NCBI RefSeq assembly: GCF_000152885.1
Contig: NZ_AAMX01000001.1
Span: 62,001 to 126,000 of the forward strand
Length of the DNA stretch: 64,000 nucleotides
Source: Idiomarina baltica OS145
Lineage (GTDB): Bacteria; Pseudomonadota; Gammaproteobacteria; Enterobacterales; Alteromonadaceae
Reading direction: 5' to 3'
The stretch's first letter is position 1, and each line of letters starts with the position of its first letter. The position numbers were made by a program, and so were the translations under genes. This document shows, piece after piece, positions 28,076 through 37,181 of this stretch. The notes beneath the pieces were generated by a model that made no database searches, had not been told where the DNA came from, and saw only the letters and a list, made by a program, of their open reading frames with translations.

Positions 28076-29990
28076 TGGACATCAGTTAAAAAGACGCCGA
28101 TTCAAATTAACGCCAGGTACCTCTGTTATCATGGATGGTGATGAGTACCTAGTAAAAGAAATACTCAACGAAAAAGAATGTATCGTCAAAAATATTTCCT
28201 CAAACTCGGCCGATATCGTTGCCATTAGTAAGCTCATCGAGCATGCCTCGAGCGTTACGTCTCATTTAATGCCAGCTGAGTCCGATTTAGATAACATTTC
28301 AGAGGCCGACTACCGAATAGCGAAAGACAGGCTAGAAGCTATCAAGCCTTTACTAGAATTCGACCAGCCAAGGAAAAGTGATGTCCGTTTACGTGCCGCT
28401 GAAGTTGATTGCCACTATACGACACTCTACAACTGGCTCAGGGCTTATCAATCAACTAAAGCCCTTACCAGCCTTATTCCAAAACGACGGGGTTGGAACT
28501 ACAACCGTAAGCGGCTCGACAATGACGTTAACGCCATAGTTGAGCACTATATTGAGAACCTTTACCTGACGATAAAGCAGCCAAGTCCTAAAAAGGTTTA
28601 TGCCGAAATCAAAAGTGCCTGCATTAAAGCTGGACTAACACCACCTCACCAATCCACTATTTACCGGCGTATTGACAGGATCCCAGAAGAAAAACGCTTA
28701 CGCGGTAGAGGCCGGATTGAAGAGGCAAACAACCGCTTTTCAATAAAAGCAGGCAAGTTTCCTGGCGCCAATACTATTCTGAGTGTTGTGCAAATTGATC
28801 ATACATCTGTGGATCTAATTGTAGTCGACGAGGATACCCGTCAGAGTATTAAAAGAATCTGGATTACCGTAGCGATTGACGTATTCTCCAGAGTTATTAC
28901 AGGCATATATCTCTCATTGGACGCGCCGAGCTTAACATCCGTAGCCATGTGCATATCTCATTCAATACTGCCCAAAGATAAATGGCTAAAGTATGTTGGT
29001 ATTGAAGGTGAATGGAATGTCTGGGGTTACCCGAAAAAGATACACACCGACAACGGCGCAGACTTTCGCTCTATTAACCTATCAGACGCCTGTGCCAGCA
29101 ATGGGATTGACATTGAGTTTAGACCGGTTAAAAAACCTAATTTTGGTGGGCATGTAGAACGTTACCTGGGCACTTTCGCCAAAAAAATAGCAGAGTTGGA
29201 CGGAAAAACGTTTAACCGTAGCAATAAACGGGAAACTTACGATCCTGAAAAACACGCTAATATGACGATAGATGAAATTGAGAAATGGCTGGTGAACGCA
29301 ATTATTGAATATCACCATACACCGCACAGTTCAATTGGCGTCGCTCCGGTAACTCAATGGAAAATGGGTATAGAGGGCGGTTCTGGAATTATGGCAGCAG
29401 GATTGCCGGAGGTTCCTGACGATCCTTTAACACTCGAGCTCGACTTCTTACCCAAAGCGCTCCGAAGCATATCGGGACAAGGTGTCGTCTGGGACAATAT
29501 TCATTATTTTTCAGACGGCATACGCCATTTGATTGGTCATAGAGATAGTAATGGTAAGAGTCTCAAGTATATCGTTCGGCGCGACCCCAGAGACATTAGG
29601 AAAGTATGGGTTTACGACCCGTTCCAGAAGTTATATCACGAAGTCCCTTATGCTGACCCAACACACCCATACACCAATAAATGGGAGCTTGATGAGGCCA
29701 AGCGCTACCTGAAGTCTCTCGACGATAAAACGTTTAATGAAAGCGCCATTTTCCGCGCCATAGAAAATATGCGAGAGATAGAAGAGCAAGCAAGAACGAA
29801 GACCAAAAAAGCGCGTCGTAATAAGGAAGCTCATGCGCGCCGGAAAAAGCAGGCTTCTCCTGCGAAGATATATACTGGTAATGTCACGAATAATAAAAAC
29901 GCCTCAACAGACCCTGTGGTTAATAATGAAACCGGTGGTACAGACGATGATATTTGGGGGACAGATATTGAGGGGTTTGAGATAGAATGA
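28062..29990 (+). CDS. tniA: TnsB-like DDE transposase (TniA)
   Basis: The 642-residue protein has N-terminal HTH DNA-binding domains (about 70-220), an rve/RNase H-fold catalytic core with Asp in VVQIDHTSVD, Asp in HTDNGADF and Glu in GHVERYLGTF, a Mu-transposase-type C-terminal beta-barrel and a basic tail. It joins the 3' ends of the element to the target. The coupling with tniC upstream and tniB 7 bp downstream indicates one operon. Confidence 0.95.
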   Translation: MAASNGHQLKRRRFKLTPGTSVIMDGDEYLVKEILNEKECIVKNISSNSADIVAISKLIEHASSVTSHLMPAESDLDNISEADYRIAKDRLEAIKPLLEFDQPRKSDVRLRAAEVDCHYTTLYNWLRAYQSTKALTSLIPKRRGWNYNRKRLDNDVNAIVEHYIENLYLTIKQPSPKKVYAEIKSACIKAGLTPPHQSTIYRRIDRIPEEKRLRGRGRIEEANNRFSIKAGKFPGANTILSVVQIDHTSVDLIVVDEDTRQSIKRIWITVAIDVFSRVITGIYLSLDAPSLTSVAMCISHSILPKDKWLKYVGIEGEWNVWGYPKKIHTDNGADFRSINLSDACASNGIDIEFRPVKKPNFGGHVERYLGTFAKKIAELDGKTFNRSNKRETYDPEKHANMTIDEIEKWLVNAIIEYHHTPHSSIGVAPVTQWKMGIEGGSGIMAAGLPEVPDDPLTLELDFLPKALRSISGQGVVWDNIHYFSDGIRHLIGHRDSNGKSLKYIVRRDPRDIRKVWVYDPFQKLYHEVPYADPTHPYTNKWELDEAKRYLKSLDDKTFNESAIFRAIENMREIEEQARTKTKKARRNKEAHARRKKQASPAKIYTGNVTNNKNASTDPVVNNETGGTDDDIWGTDIEGFEIE

Positions 29991-29997
29991 AGGCCAC

Positions 29998-30888
29998 ATG
30001 GACGAATTAAAGCATATTGATAAAAAGTATCGTCAGGTAGCACTTCTACCGGATAAAGAGCGCATAGCCTTTATCAAACAAAAACGATGGGTAGGCTACC
30101 CGGTAGCGCTCAATGCTATTCAAGAATTGAAAGCCCTTATGGAGCAGCCAACACAACAACGAATGCGCTCAGCATTGCTTATTGGTGACTCTAACAACGG
30201 CAAATCGTCCATCATAGAAAAGTTTTGTGAAGCACATGGACAACCCGTTGTTGATGAAGATGAAATACTTAACAAGCCAGTTCTCGTAACTGAAGTATCA
30301 GCTCCGAAAGTCAAAGATATCTACATTTCTATTCTGGAAGAATTTTGGGCTCCATTTAAAACGACCCAAACTGAGAGCCAGTTAAGGGCGCAGTCCTTTG
30401 AGCTGATGCGGGTTTGTGGCGTAAGAATGCTTATTTTGGATGAATTTCACACGCTCCTAGCTGGGACGGCCCAAAAGCGAACTAACGCCTTAGCTGAGTT
30501 AAAAATGATATCGAATAAACTCAAAATTCCTATTGTCGGTGTAGGCACAAAAGATGCGCTGTCAGTTATCAGAGACGACCCTCAGCTACAAAGTCGGTTT
30601 TGGGTAATGGAATTGCCTCTTTGGAAACCAAATACGGACTTTGCTCGGTTATTATCAAGCTTTGAAAAAGCTCTTCCTCTGAAACATAAATCCAATTTAG
30701 CAAGTAAAGAAATAGGTGAACGCATTCACACGATATCAGGCGGCAACTTGGGTAATTTACACGAATTGCTGAAAATTTGTGCAATTGAAGCTATACATAA
30801 TGGTAAGGATAAAATCGATCTAGACATTGTGGAGTCCTTTTCATGGTTTACTCCAACGAGAGGGCAAAGAGCAATCAAGCTCACCTGA
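29998..30888 (+). CDS. tniB: TnsC-like AAA+ ATPase, target regulator (TniB)
   Basis: The 296-residue AAA+ protein has Walker A (LIGDSNNGKSSI), Walker B (MLILDEFHTL) and a sensor region. TnsC/TniB proteins bind target DNA with ATP, link the TniQ targeting protein to the transposase and give target immunity. It overlaps tniD by 46 bp. Confidence 0.94.
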   Translation: MDELKHIDKKYRQVALLPDKERIAFIKQKRWVGYPVALNAIQELKALMEQPTQQRMRSALLIGDSNNGKSSIIEKFCEAHGQPVVDEDEILNKPVLVTEVSAPKVKDIYISILEEFWAPFKTTQTESQLRAQSFELMRVCGVRMLILDEFHTLLAGTAQKRTNALAELKMISNKLKIPIVGVGTKDALSVIRDDPQLQSRFWVMELPLWKPNTDFARLLSSFEKALPLKHKSNLASKEIGERIHTISGGNLGNLHELLKICAIEAIHNGKDKIDLDIVESFSWFTPTRGQRAIKLT

Positions 30889-31961
30889 GGCGATGGCCGG
30901 TAAATACCGTTCCTTTTGACGACGAGCTGTTATCGTCGTGGTTGATAAGGGTAAGTTTCGACCATTTCACTGCCCCATTAATACTGACGTCATACCTTTG
31001 GGGCAACTGGCGAGCCTGGACATTCGATTTAGACAGAGAACTTTCCGTTGCCAGGCTTAACAAGCTAAGTGCATGTTCCGGCATATCGGTGAGTCAGTTA
31101 CAACGAATGTCACTGCGCTCAACAATAGAAAAGATTTCTCGCACCAATTTAATCCAGCAGTCGATGTGGCCGTGGGTCGTCGCAAGGCACACGAGAAACC
31201 GTAATACATACCGCTACCAACCATTTTGTCCTAAATGCCTTAAAAGCGATTCAGAGCCTTACTTTCGGCGCACGTGGCGGCTTTCTTTTGTAACGGTTTG
31301 CACTCTACATTCCTGCCAACTGCTGGATTGCTGTCCACACTGCAAACAATCAATAGAGCCTCATAGACTCAAAACGAAAACTTTAACGAAGTGTATGTAT
31401 TGTCATCAGGACCTTACTACCGCACCATCAAAAAAAGCTAGCAGCAGGCTCGTGAAAACAACCAATGAGCTAATTCAATCAATAGACGCCTCTAATACAA
31501 ATGCCCGGGATATTTTTCACCAGCTCGAGTTTTGGATAGCAACCTTGCGGAAGCTATCGATTTCTAATTCGACAACACACAAAAAGATTTTCTCAGGACT
31601 TGTTGACGTCAAAGATCGCGAATTAATCTCATCCTGCCGAGGGGTAAACTTTAACTTTTTAACAGTCGAGAGCCGTTCAGTTATCCTAAAGTACTGTAAC
31701 ATTGCCAATAGCGATTTATTGGCTCAAAATCTCTCCAGGCTCTCGTCACAAGGACTAAGCTCGTCTTTTATGACCTCGCTGTTAACGACTCCACCATTAA
31801 CAGTATTGAACTTCTTGGGGTTAACATGGCCTCCGGAGTCAAATACCAAACGAGCCTGTCCACAAAGCCCAATAACGATTAAGAAAGCACCTCGTCCGCG
31901 CCCCTTGGTAGAAAAAAGCTGGGAGCTCCTACTCAGGAAGCATAGGCTTGGAAAACTCTAA
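30843..31961 (+). CDS. tniD: TniQ/TnsD-family targeting protein (TniD)
   Basis: The 372-residue protein has the TniQ N-terminal PVNTVPFDDELLSSWLIR segment and zinc-binding cysteines/histidines in CPKCL...CTLHSCQLLDCCPHC and CMYCHQ. TniQ proteins link TnsC to the attachment site. The reading overlaps both neighbours (tniB by 46 bp, tniE by 14 bp). It is presumably part of the comM-specific targeting apparatus. Confidence 0.9.
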   Translation: MVYSNERAKSNQAHLRRWPVNTVPFDDELLSSWLIRVSFDHFTAPLILTSYLWGNWRAWTFDLDRELSVARLNKLSACSGISVSQLQRMSLRSTIEKISRTNLIQQSMWPWVVARHTRNRNTYRYQPFCPKCLKSDSEPYFRRTWRLSFVTVCTLHSCQLLDCCPHCKQSIEPHRLKTKTLTKCMYCHQDLTTAPSKKASSRLVKTTNELIQSIDASNTNARDIFHQLEFWIATLRKLSISNSTTHKKIFSGLVDVKDRELISSCRGVNFNFLTVESRSVILKYCNIANSDLLAQNLSRLSSQGLSSSFMTSLLTTPPLTVLNFLGLTWPPESNTKRACPQSPITIKKAPRPRPLVEKSWELLLRKHRLGKL

Positions 31962-33342
31962 CGAAAAACACTGCGATCAATGCGGCCGATTTGTGGACCG
32001 TATTACTCGACGTTATAAAGAAGAAAGTTACTGCCTCAACTGCTACTTGCGATGCTTCCCACATTCGGTATGCAGTGAATGCAACAAACAAAAGAGAATT
32101 CATTACAGTGATAAAAAGCGTATATGCTGTAGCTGCTACACGAAGGTAACACCCTGTGTGCGATGCAGGCGAACCGGGCGCCCAATCGGCAAAGTCACAT
32201 CAAGCGGGCCATTCTGCAATAGTTGCTATCGTTACCTACAAGAGCAGAAAAAATGCTCTCTTTGTGGAAAGATGGACGTCGTTTCACAAGGTTTATCGGT
32301 TGGGGTGGATTCACTAATTTGTGACTCGTGCCGTGCAAGACTCCGCCCCAAGTGCCCTAGGTGCGGCATTCGCAGAAAGCTTTATGAAGTCGATAGTGGC
32401 GCACTCGTGTGCTACCGGTGTCGAGATAACATAAAATATTACTGTACCGGTTGTGACGTAGAGTTAACCGGTAAAGAAAAAACGCTCTGTCCTTTATGCA
32501 GCGCAAAACGCCTTAATAAGATTAGAAAACATCAAAATGCTTTAAACCTTAACACGCTGGGTTCAAGGAAACTGTTTATAGAGTTTGTGAACTGGTTAGA
32601 AAAAACTCGCAATTCTTTCGATGCTGCCCATAAGCAGAATCGCTACATCCTATTTTTTCAAACAATTGAACCATTTCCTAATGACTGGTACCTAACGCTC
32701 GGTTTCCTTACAAAAGTCGATGGCAGATATTTAAGACGTTCCGCCATGCCGCGACAATTCCTAGAAAGTAAAGGGGTCGTATTTGACGAGAGGTTACTCG
32801 TCACCGCAATGGATTTACGGACAATTGATATAAATACGGCAATACTTGAGGAAACACGGCCATCTGCCCTTCAGGACGCTATCCTTGAGTATATTAGCCT
32901 TAGAAAAAGTCAGCTCGAAGAAGGAAACATTAAAGCACGGACACTGCGTTTTGAAACATCAGCAATGAAGAGCCTGATCGATCACAACCGGTGGTCGAAA
33001 AGCCCACAGAAAGCGCTGGAAAGCCTCTTAAGGGAAGCACCTGGGATGCGTGCGTCAATATTTAAATTTGTCAGCTTCGCCCGAACAAACACCAACCTCG
33101 GAATGTTCATGCCTAAACTAAACGCTGAAAGCGGAATTGTTGCCGCTCTAAAGCGTTACTTAAATAAGCCAAGCTCAAAAGCTTTCCGTGTATACACTTT
33201 CTTCGCTCTTGACTACTTTCATGACTGTTATCTTCCAAGAAATGCAAAAATTCACATAAAAGAAGTAGGTGACGGCCTGGAAGTCACATTTAAAAGTCAT
33301 ACATTCTGGGTGCCATCCCCAACTCGTATTTTAAAAAAGTGA
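31948..33342 (+). CDS. tniE: Multi-zinc-ribbon transposition-associated protein (TniE)
   Basis: The 464-residue protein has about seven to eight CxxC pairs in the first 190 residues (CDQCG, CLNC, CSEC, CCSC, CVRC, CNSC, CSLC, CDSC, CPRC, CYRC, CTGC, CPLC), then a helical C-terminal domain. It is the last gene of the transposition operon, in the position of tniE in Tn6022-like elements. Such a string of zinc ribbons suggests sequence-specific DNA contact, perhaps with comM. The function is inferred from position and composition. Confidence 0.75.
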   Translation: MENSNEKHCDQCGRFVDRITRRYKEESYCLNCYLRCFPHSVCSECNKQKRIHYSDKKRICCSCYTKVTPCVRCRRTGRPIGKVTSSGPFCNSCYRYLQEQKKCSLCGKMDVVSQGLSVGVDSLICDSCRARLRPKCPRCGIRRKLYEVDSGALVCYRCRDNIKYYCTGCDVELTGKEKTLCPLCSAKRLNKIRKHQNALNLNTLGSRKLFIEFVNWLEKTRNSFDAAHKQNRYILFFQTIEPFPNDWYLTLGFLTKVDGRYLRRSAMPRQFLESKGVVFDERLLVTAMDLRTIDINTAILEETRPSALQDAILEYISLRKSQLEEGNIKARTLRFETSAMKSLIDHNRWSKSPQKALESLLREAPGMRASIFKFVSFARTNTNLGMFMPKLNAESGIVAALKRYLNKPSSKAFRVYTFFALDYFHDCYLPRNAKIHIKEVGDGLEVTFKSHTFWVPSPTRILKK

Positions 33343-33347
33343 TGCGA

Positions 33348-35057
33348 CTAGCTCGTGGTAATCCGTTTCAGTTTTCGATAAATCTGATTTGCAATACCAG
33401 TCTCATCGCCTCTATGGGTTATCAAAGAAACACTACTACCAGCGATGCCAGTTGCTCTTTTCCAAACACCCTTAACGTCAACGATGCCAGTTAATACTTG
33501 AGGTAACGCATCTAAAAAATCACTTGTCGAGGAAGCTTGGAAGATAGCAGTTCTAAACTTCTCATTATTAAACCTTTCAATACAAACAAAAAAGAAATTA
33601 ATGTCTCTGAATGAGATCTGGAACACACCAAATCGCCTTTTGGGAAGACCAGTATAGATCTCTTTGTTTAAGCGCCGATGTTCTTTTCTGAAGAGCCAGT
33701 CATCATATAGTTCAGGCTCTACTAAAATGAGCTGCCCGGAGGTCAGTACACCGCTATAGAACCCATTTAACGATGCAGGCTTAGACACTTTTGCGGATTT
33801 TTCGGCAGGCAATTGATTTAATGCCGACCATAATAAGTTCAGTGTATTCGGTAACTCTTTTTTCGGCTCATCATCCTCATGGATTAGGTTCAGCTTACCA
33901 ACGTTCGGATTACCGCCTCTTTGATTACTTGGTGACACCTTACTTTCTGGAGTTGGTACTGGTTTGACTTGAGTGCTCTTTGTTTTATTTTCCTTTGGTA
34001 CAGCTTTTTGAAGGCCTGTTTCGCCCCAGTGCTCCATGTCACCTAATCGGAGATCCTCCCCCATAGAGCTTGATGAAGGTCTCGACTTTGAGGTTCCAAT
34101 TAACTTTTTACCCTTAGTCTTAGTCCGTTTTTTGCGTTTCTTTTCAGATTTATTCCCGTTTTCATCAGTGATATTACTATTCTCGCGAATAAGAAAGAAA
34201 TCAGGACATTCCGGAAGTTTGTACCTATGGATCTTTAAGGCCATGAACCGCTTTCCTTTTACTAGCCAAATCCCAGACACAAGCCATTTGTGAGTTCCAG
34301 CGAACCAAGGGCGAACATTCAGATAAGTTGCTTTGTCGCGCTCTCGGTTCAATTGCGTGGATATGTAATTTACCGTTCGTTGTGTGTATCGTTGTGACTT
34401 TAGGCCCCAAACAAAGTAACGATCGTCGTCATACACTTCTTTTGAGAGCCCTAGTTTGTATTCACCCTTTTGAGGGATATTGCTGAAGTCAGTGGTATCA
34501 AACTTTTTGAATTCCAATTTTTCCAGTGCCACGGTTGCAAAGCTACCAAGGACCGTTTGCTTGAGAAACTGGGATACCCCGTACGTATCATCAAAGATAG
34601 TTATAGAGCTCGCTAAAAGCTCGATGCCACATTTGGTGGTTACAGTAAAAAGCTTTGTCCCTTTAAAGCTATCTGGGATCTGATATATATCCGGAGGTAA
34701 TATATAACGCTTGTGCTGACTTGCCTCAGGGCTACTGCTTTTGTCTTCCAGCTCCCAGGCGCTGACAAAGTTACCTTTGTCTTGTGGATCAATTGTAAAT
34801 TCAAATATGGTTTCAATTAAATCTGCGCGTTCACTATAGTACTCAGCATTTTTCCAAATACTGCCTTTTTCCAGCAACTTCGTATAGCTTTTAGCCACCT
34901 GAACAAGCTTGTATTCATCGCTTTCCGAGTTTTCCAGTAAAATATCTACCAAGGGTTCGTCAGAAGCTGGCTCATTCCAGGTTAATGCCCCATATTCCTT
35001 TACAAGCCATTCCTTGTCATCAACCGGGAGTCCTTCAATCTGTATGCTATCGGCCAC
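33348..35057 (-). CDS. Putative TnsE-like protein convergent to the tni operon
   Basis: A 569-residue protein from GTG at 35057 (GGAAGG 8 bases upstream; an alternative GTG is at 35072). It has a globular N-terminal half, a KWLVSGIWLVKGKRFMALKI segment followed by a basic, disordered linker (about 275-385) and a compact C-terminal domain (FFVCIERFNNEKFRTAIFQA). This layout, and the W..L..KG....L.I pattern, recall TnsE of Tn7, which directs transposition to replicating or conjugal DNA. Overall similarity is weak from memory, so this is a hypothesis. It is 5 bp tail-to-tail from tniE. Confidence 0.45.
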   Translation of the reverse strand: MADSIQIEGLPVDDKEWLVKEYGALTWNEPASDEPLVDILLENSESDEYKLVQVAKSYTKLLEKGSIWKNAEYYSERADLIETIFEFTIDPQDKGNFVSAWELEDKSSSPEASQHKRYILPPDIYQIPDSFKGTKLFTVTTKCGIELLASSITIFDDTYGVSQFLKQTVLGSFATVALEKLEFKKFDTTDFSNIPQKGEYKLGLSKEVYDDDRYFVWGLKSQRYTQRTVNYISTQLNRERDKATYLNVRPWFAGTHKWLVSGIWLVKGKRFMALKIHRYKLPECPDFFLIRENSNITDENGNKSEKKRKKRTKTKGKKLIGTSKSRPSSSSMGEDLRLGDMEHWGETGLQKAVPKENKTKSTQVKPVPTPESKVSPSNQRGGNPNVGKLNLIHEDDEPKKELPNTLNLLWSALNQLPAEKSAKVSKPASLNGFYSGVLTSGQLILVEPELYDDWLFRKEHRRLNKEIYTGLPKRRFGVFQISFRDINFFFVCIERFNNEKFRTAIFQASSTSDFLDALPQVLTGIVDVKGVWKRATGIAGSSVSLITHRGDETGIANQIYRKLKRITTS

Positions 35058-35152
35058 AATCGCACCTTCCACTACGGGTGAAACTAAATGAAAGGCTTGG
35101 TTGTCTCTGTCGTAAGTATTTGGGTGCTCAGCCGGTAACTACTTAACTGTAA

Positions 35153-35335
35153 CTACTTTCTCTCTACGTCAGACTCAGACTTAATGCGCAAGAAAATCTC
35201 TTCCCGGTGAACGTCAACATTTTTCGGGGCATCAACACCCAGACGCACCTGATTCCCTTTAATACCGAGAACGGTAACGCTGATATCGTCGCCTATTTTT
35301 AACGTTTCACCATTGCGGCGAGTAAGAATTAACAT
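35153..35335 (-). CDS. csrA: CsrA/RsmA-family RNA-binding regulator carried by the transposon
   Basis: The 60-residue protein begins [20 protein letters not shown], with the CsrA RNA-binding surfaces (LTRR at 4-7 and [17 protein letters not shown]) intact. CsrA binds GGA motifs in mRNA leaders, controlling carbon flow, motility and biofilm. Mobile-element copies of CsrA are known on plasmids and conjugative elements and can rewire host regulation. Its tail is longer than a minimal CsrA. Confidence 0.93.
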   Translation of the reverse strand: MLILTRRNGETLKIGDDISVTVLGIKGNQVRLGVDAPKNVDVHREEIFLRIKSESDVERK

Positions 35336-35525
35336 ATCGACTATCCCTGTTGAAAAATTAAAGCTTAACGAAAGCCTTAAAAAATAAAAAGGCAGTTGCA
35401 GAGCTTTAAATAAAAGCCTACAAATCCAAAAGCTATTATCTCACAACAGAGGTTCACCACATTGAGAAAATGAGACAAGCAAGCCGGTTAGATGAAAGGG
35501 CTGGACTAAACCAGCCCTCCGGTCC

Positions 35526-35864
35526 TTACTCTCCAGTTAAATCGTGAGTCGGAGCGTCCGGCCCATTCGCTTTAACCGAAGCAATTCCCGTTTCTCTGGA
35601 GTCTCTAGTGGTATACATCTGACTCACACCGATAATTTCCCAGTTACCGCCTTTAAGTACGAAGTAATACTGGTCATTAGTAGAGATTTTTCTCTCGTAC
35701 TGCTCATCCAGTGGGCTGTTAACTCTTACTGAGCTTATCCCGTTTTGAGCCCCTTGCTTCGAAACATACCCCTCACTGCGAAGGATTTGTTCACCATTTG
35801 CGGCTATAAGACGAAAGTAAAACTGCTCATCAATACCTTCAAATAATTCATACCGTGCTGCCAT
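35526..35864 (-). CDS. yegP: YegP-like DUF1508 protein with two tandem repeats
   Basis: The 112-residue protein has two DUF1508 repeats: YEL..G.DEQFYFRLIAANGEQILRSEGY and YERKISTNDQYYFVLKGGNW, each followed by SxxxxGI.SV. A strong AAAGGAG ribosome site precedes it. The family is widespread, small and stress- or biofilm-associated, of unknown biochemical role. Confidence 0.88.
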   Translation of the reverse strand: MAARYELFEGIDEQFYFRLIAANGEQILRSEGYVSKQGAQNGISSVRVNSPLDEQYERKISTNDQYYFVLKGGNWEIIGVSQMYTTRDSRETGIASVKANGPDAPTHDLTGE

Positions 35865-35865
35865 G

Positions 35866-36051
35866 TTATTTCTCCTTTCTCACGCCTTTGAAAGGCGTTC
35901 CGTCAGACTTAACATCCATGAAGCGACCGGTAACGGCATCTCGCTTGACCCAATGACCGCTTGGGGTTTCTGTTTGAGAACGTTGGCGCACTGCGCCGCG
36001 ACGTTGGTTATCACCAACAGGTGGATTGGTAGCCATAGTAGGGCTCCTCAA
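35866..36051 (-). CDS. Small basic hypothetical protein upstream of yegP
   Basis: A 61-residue basic, glycine- and arginine-rich protein beginning MRSPTMATNPPVGDNQ; an alternative start gives MATNPPVGDN after GAGGAGC. Similar short proteins occur with YegP genes and are probably disordered. It ends 1 bp before yegP, so they are likely an operon. Confidence 0.65.
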   Translation of the reverse strand: MRSPTMATNPPVGDNQRRGAVRQRSQTETPSGHWVKRDAVTGRFMDVKSDGTPFKGVRKEK

Positions 36052-36076
36052 TTAGATCAAATGTAAAAAGGTTTGA

Positions 36077-36140
36077 CACTAACCGGGAGTTAATAGAAAC
36101 TTATGTCGCCAAACACTAGTTACATTAACTTCGGTTAGTG
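36077..36140. promoter_or_regulatory. Interrupted inverted repeat upstream of the WYL regulator
   Basis: CACTAACCGGGAGTTAAT (36077-36094) and ATTAACTTCGGTTAGTG (36124-36140) are reverse complements apart from one base gap and one mismatch. They lie in the 235-bp divergent spacer between the small gene at 35866 and the WYL regulator. BrxR/CapW-type regulators bind such inverted repeats, so this is a candidate operator. Confidence 0.65.
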
Positions 36141-36286
36141 AACTCAGAAAAGAAGCTGCTCTTAAAAAGGGTGGCTTTTTTTCTGCACTTACGATAATAC
36201 TAATCAATCTGAGCACGTCAAGCATTTTGATCTGTTTTCTAGATCTTTTTTGATCATGGTGATCGGCTTTATCGATTGGAGCGGGT

Positions 36287-37165
36287 ATGACTACCAACCT
36301 TACCGGATACCAAACTGAAATATTGGCTCATATCGAGTTTATTGGACGTTTCTATGGGCTCGTTTCTCGAGCTGATTTAATCAAGCGATTTGATATCAGT
36401 GAAGCAAGTGCCACTCGAACCTTTCAGTTATACAACTCGTTGGCGCCTGGTAACTTAATATACAAACCAAATATCAGACGTTACGAATGGCAAGATGCCG
36501 CAAAGCCAATCATAGATGTGGCGATGTCTAAATGTGTTAGCACTCTCACCGATGGCTTTGGGGATAGTTTTGCACGCATTGACGAAGAACCAATTGCCAT
36601 AAAAAACTCGCTTTTCAATGTTAATTTGGAAGTGTTATCGGCAGTAACGCGGGCAATTAAACGCAAACAAGTTATCAAAATAGACTACTTCTCAAAGTCT
36701 TCACCAAGAAGTTCTGCTAGAGATATTATTCCTCACGCCATAGCAGATAGCGGTCTTCGTTGGCATGTTCGGGCATTTGATAGAAAAAGCATGGAGTTTC
36801 GAGATTTTGTAATAAATAGGATAAAAAAAGCGAAGCCTTTGTCAGGTGAAGTGATACCTGAAACGCAGACCGGTTCGTCCGATAATGACTGGAACGAAGT
36901 TGTAGAGCTGAAAATTCAAGCCCATCCAAATTTAAGCGGATCAAAATCAATGATCGAGTTTGAATACAGAATGGTCGATGGTCTCTTAAGGAAGAAGGTT
37001 CGCAAAGCTCTTGCTGGTTACCTATTAGATACTTGGAACATTGATACGTCAGAGAATGCCTGTTTGAGAGGTAATCACGTTATGCTTCATTTAAAGAACT
37101 CTAACGAGTTAAGTTTTCCGGGGAAACTTCTCGCCCCGGGAAGCCTCCATAGTAACAACAATTAG
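36287..37165 (+). CDS. WYL-domain transcriptional regulator (BrxR/CapW-like)
   Basis: The 292-residue protein has an N-terminal winged HTH (about 10-75; YGLVSRADLIKRFDISEASA), a WYL domain (about 125-200; VIKIDYFSKSS, ALADSGLRWHVRAFDRKS-like) and a C-terminal WCX-like extension. BrxR and CapW proteins of this design repress defence operons and may be relieved by phage-induced ligands. It is directly followed (1 bp) by the methyltransferase gene. Confidence 0.88.
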   Translation: MTTNLTGYQTEILAHIEFIGRFYGLVSRADLIKRFDISEASATRTFQLYNSLAPGNLIYKPNIRRYEWQDAAKPIIDVAMSKCVSTLTDGFGDSFARIDEEPIAIKNSLFNVNLEVLSAVTRAIKRKQVIKIDYFSKSSPRSSARDIIPHAIADSGLRWHVRAFDRKSMEFRDFVINRIKKAKPLSGEVIPETQTGSSDNDWNEVVELKIQAHPNLSGSKSMIEFEYRMVDGLLRKKVRKALAGYLLDTWNIDTSENACLRGNHVMLHLKNSNELSFPGKLLAPGSLHSNNN

Positions 37166-37181
37166 TGTGTCGTACTTTATC

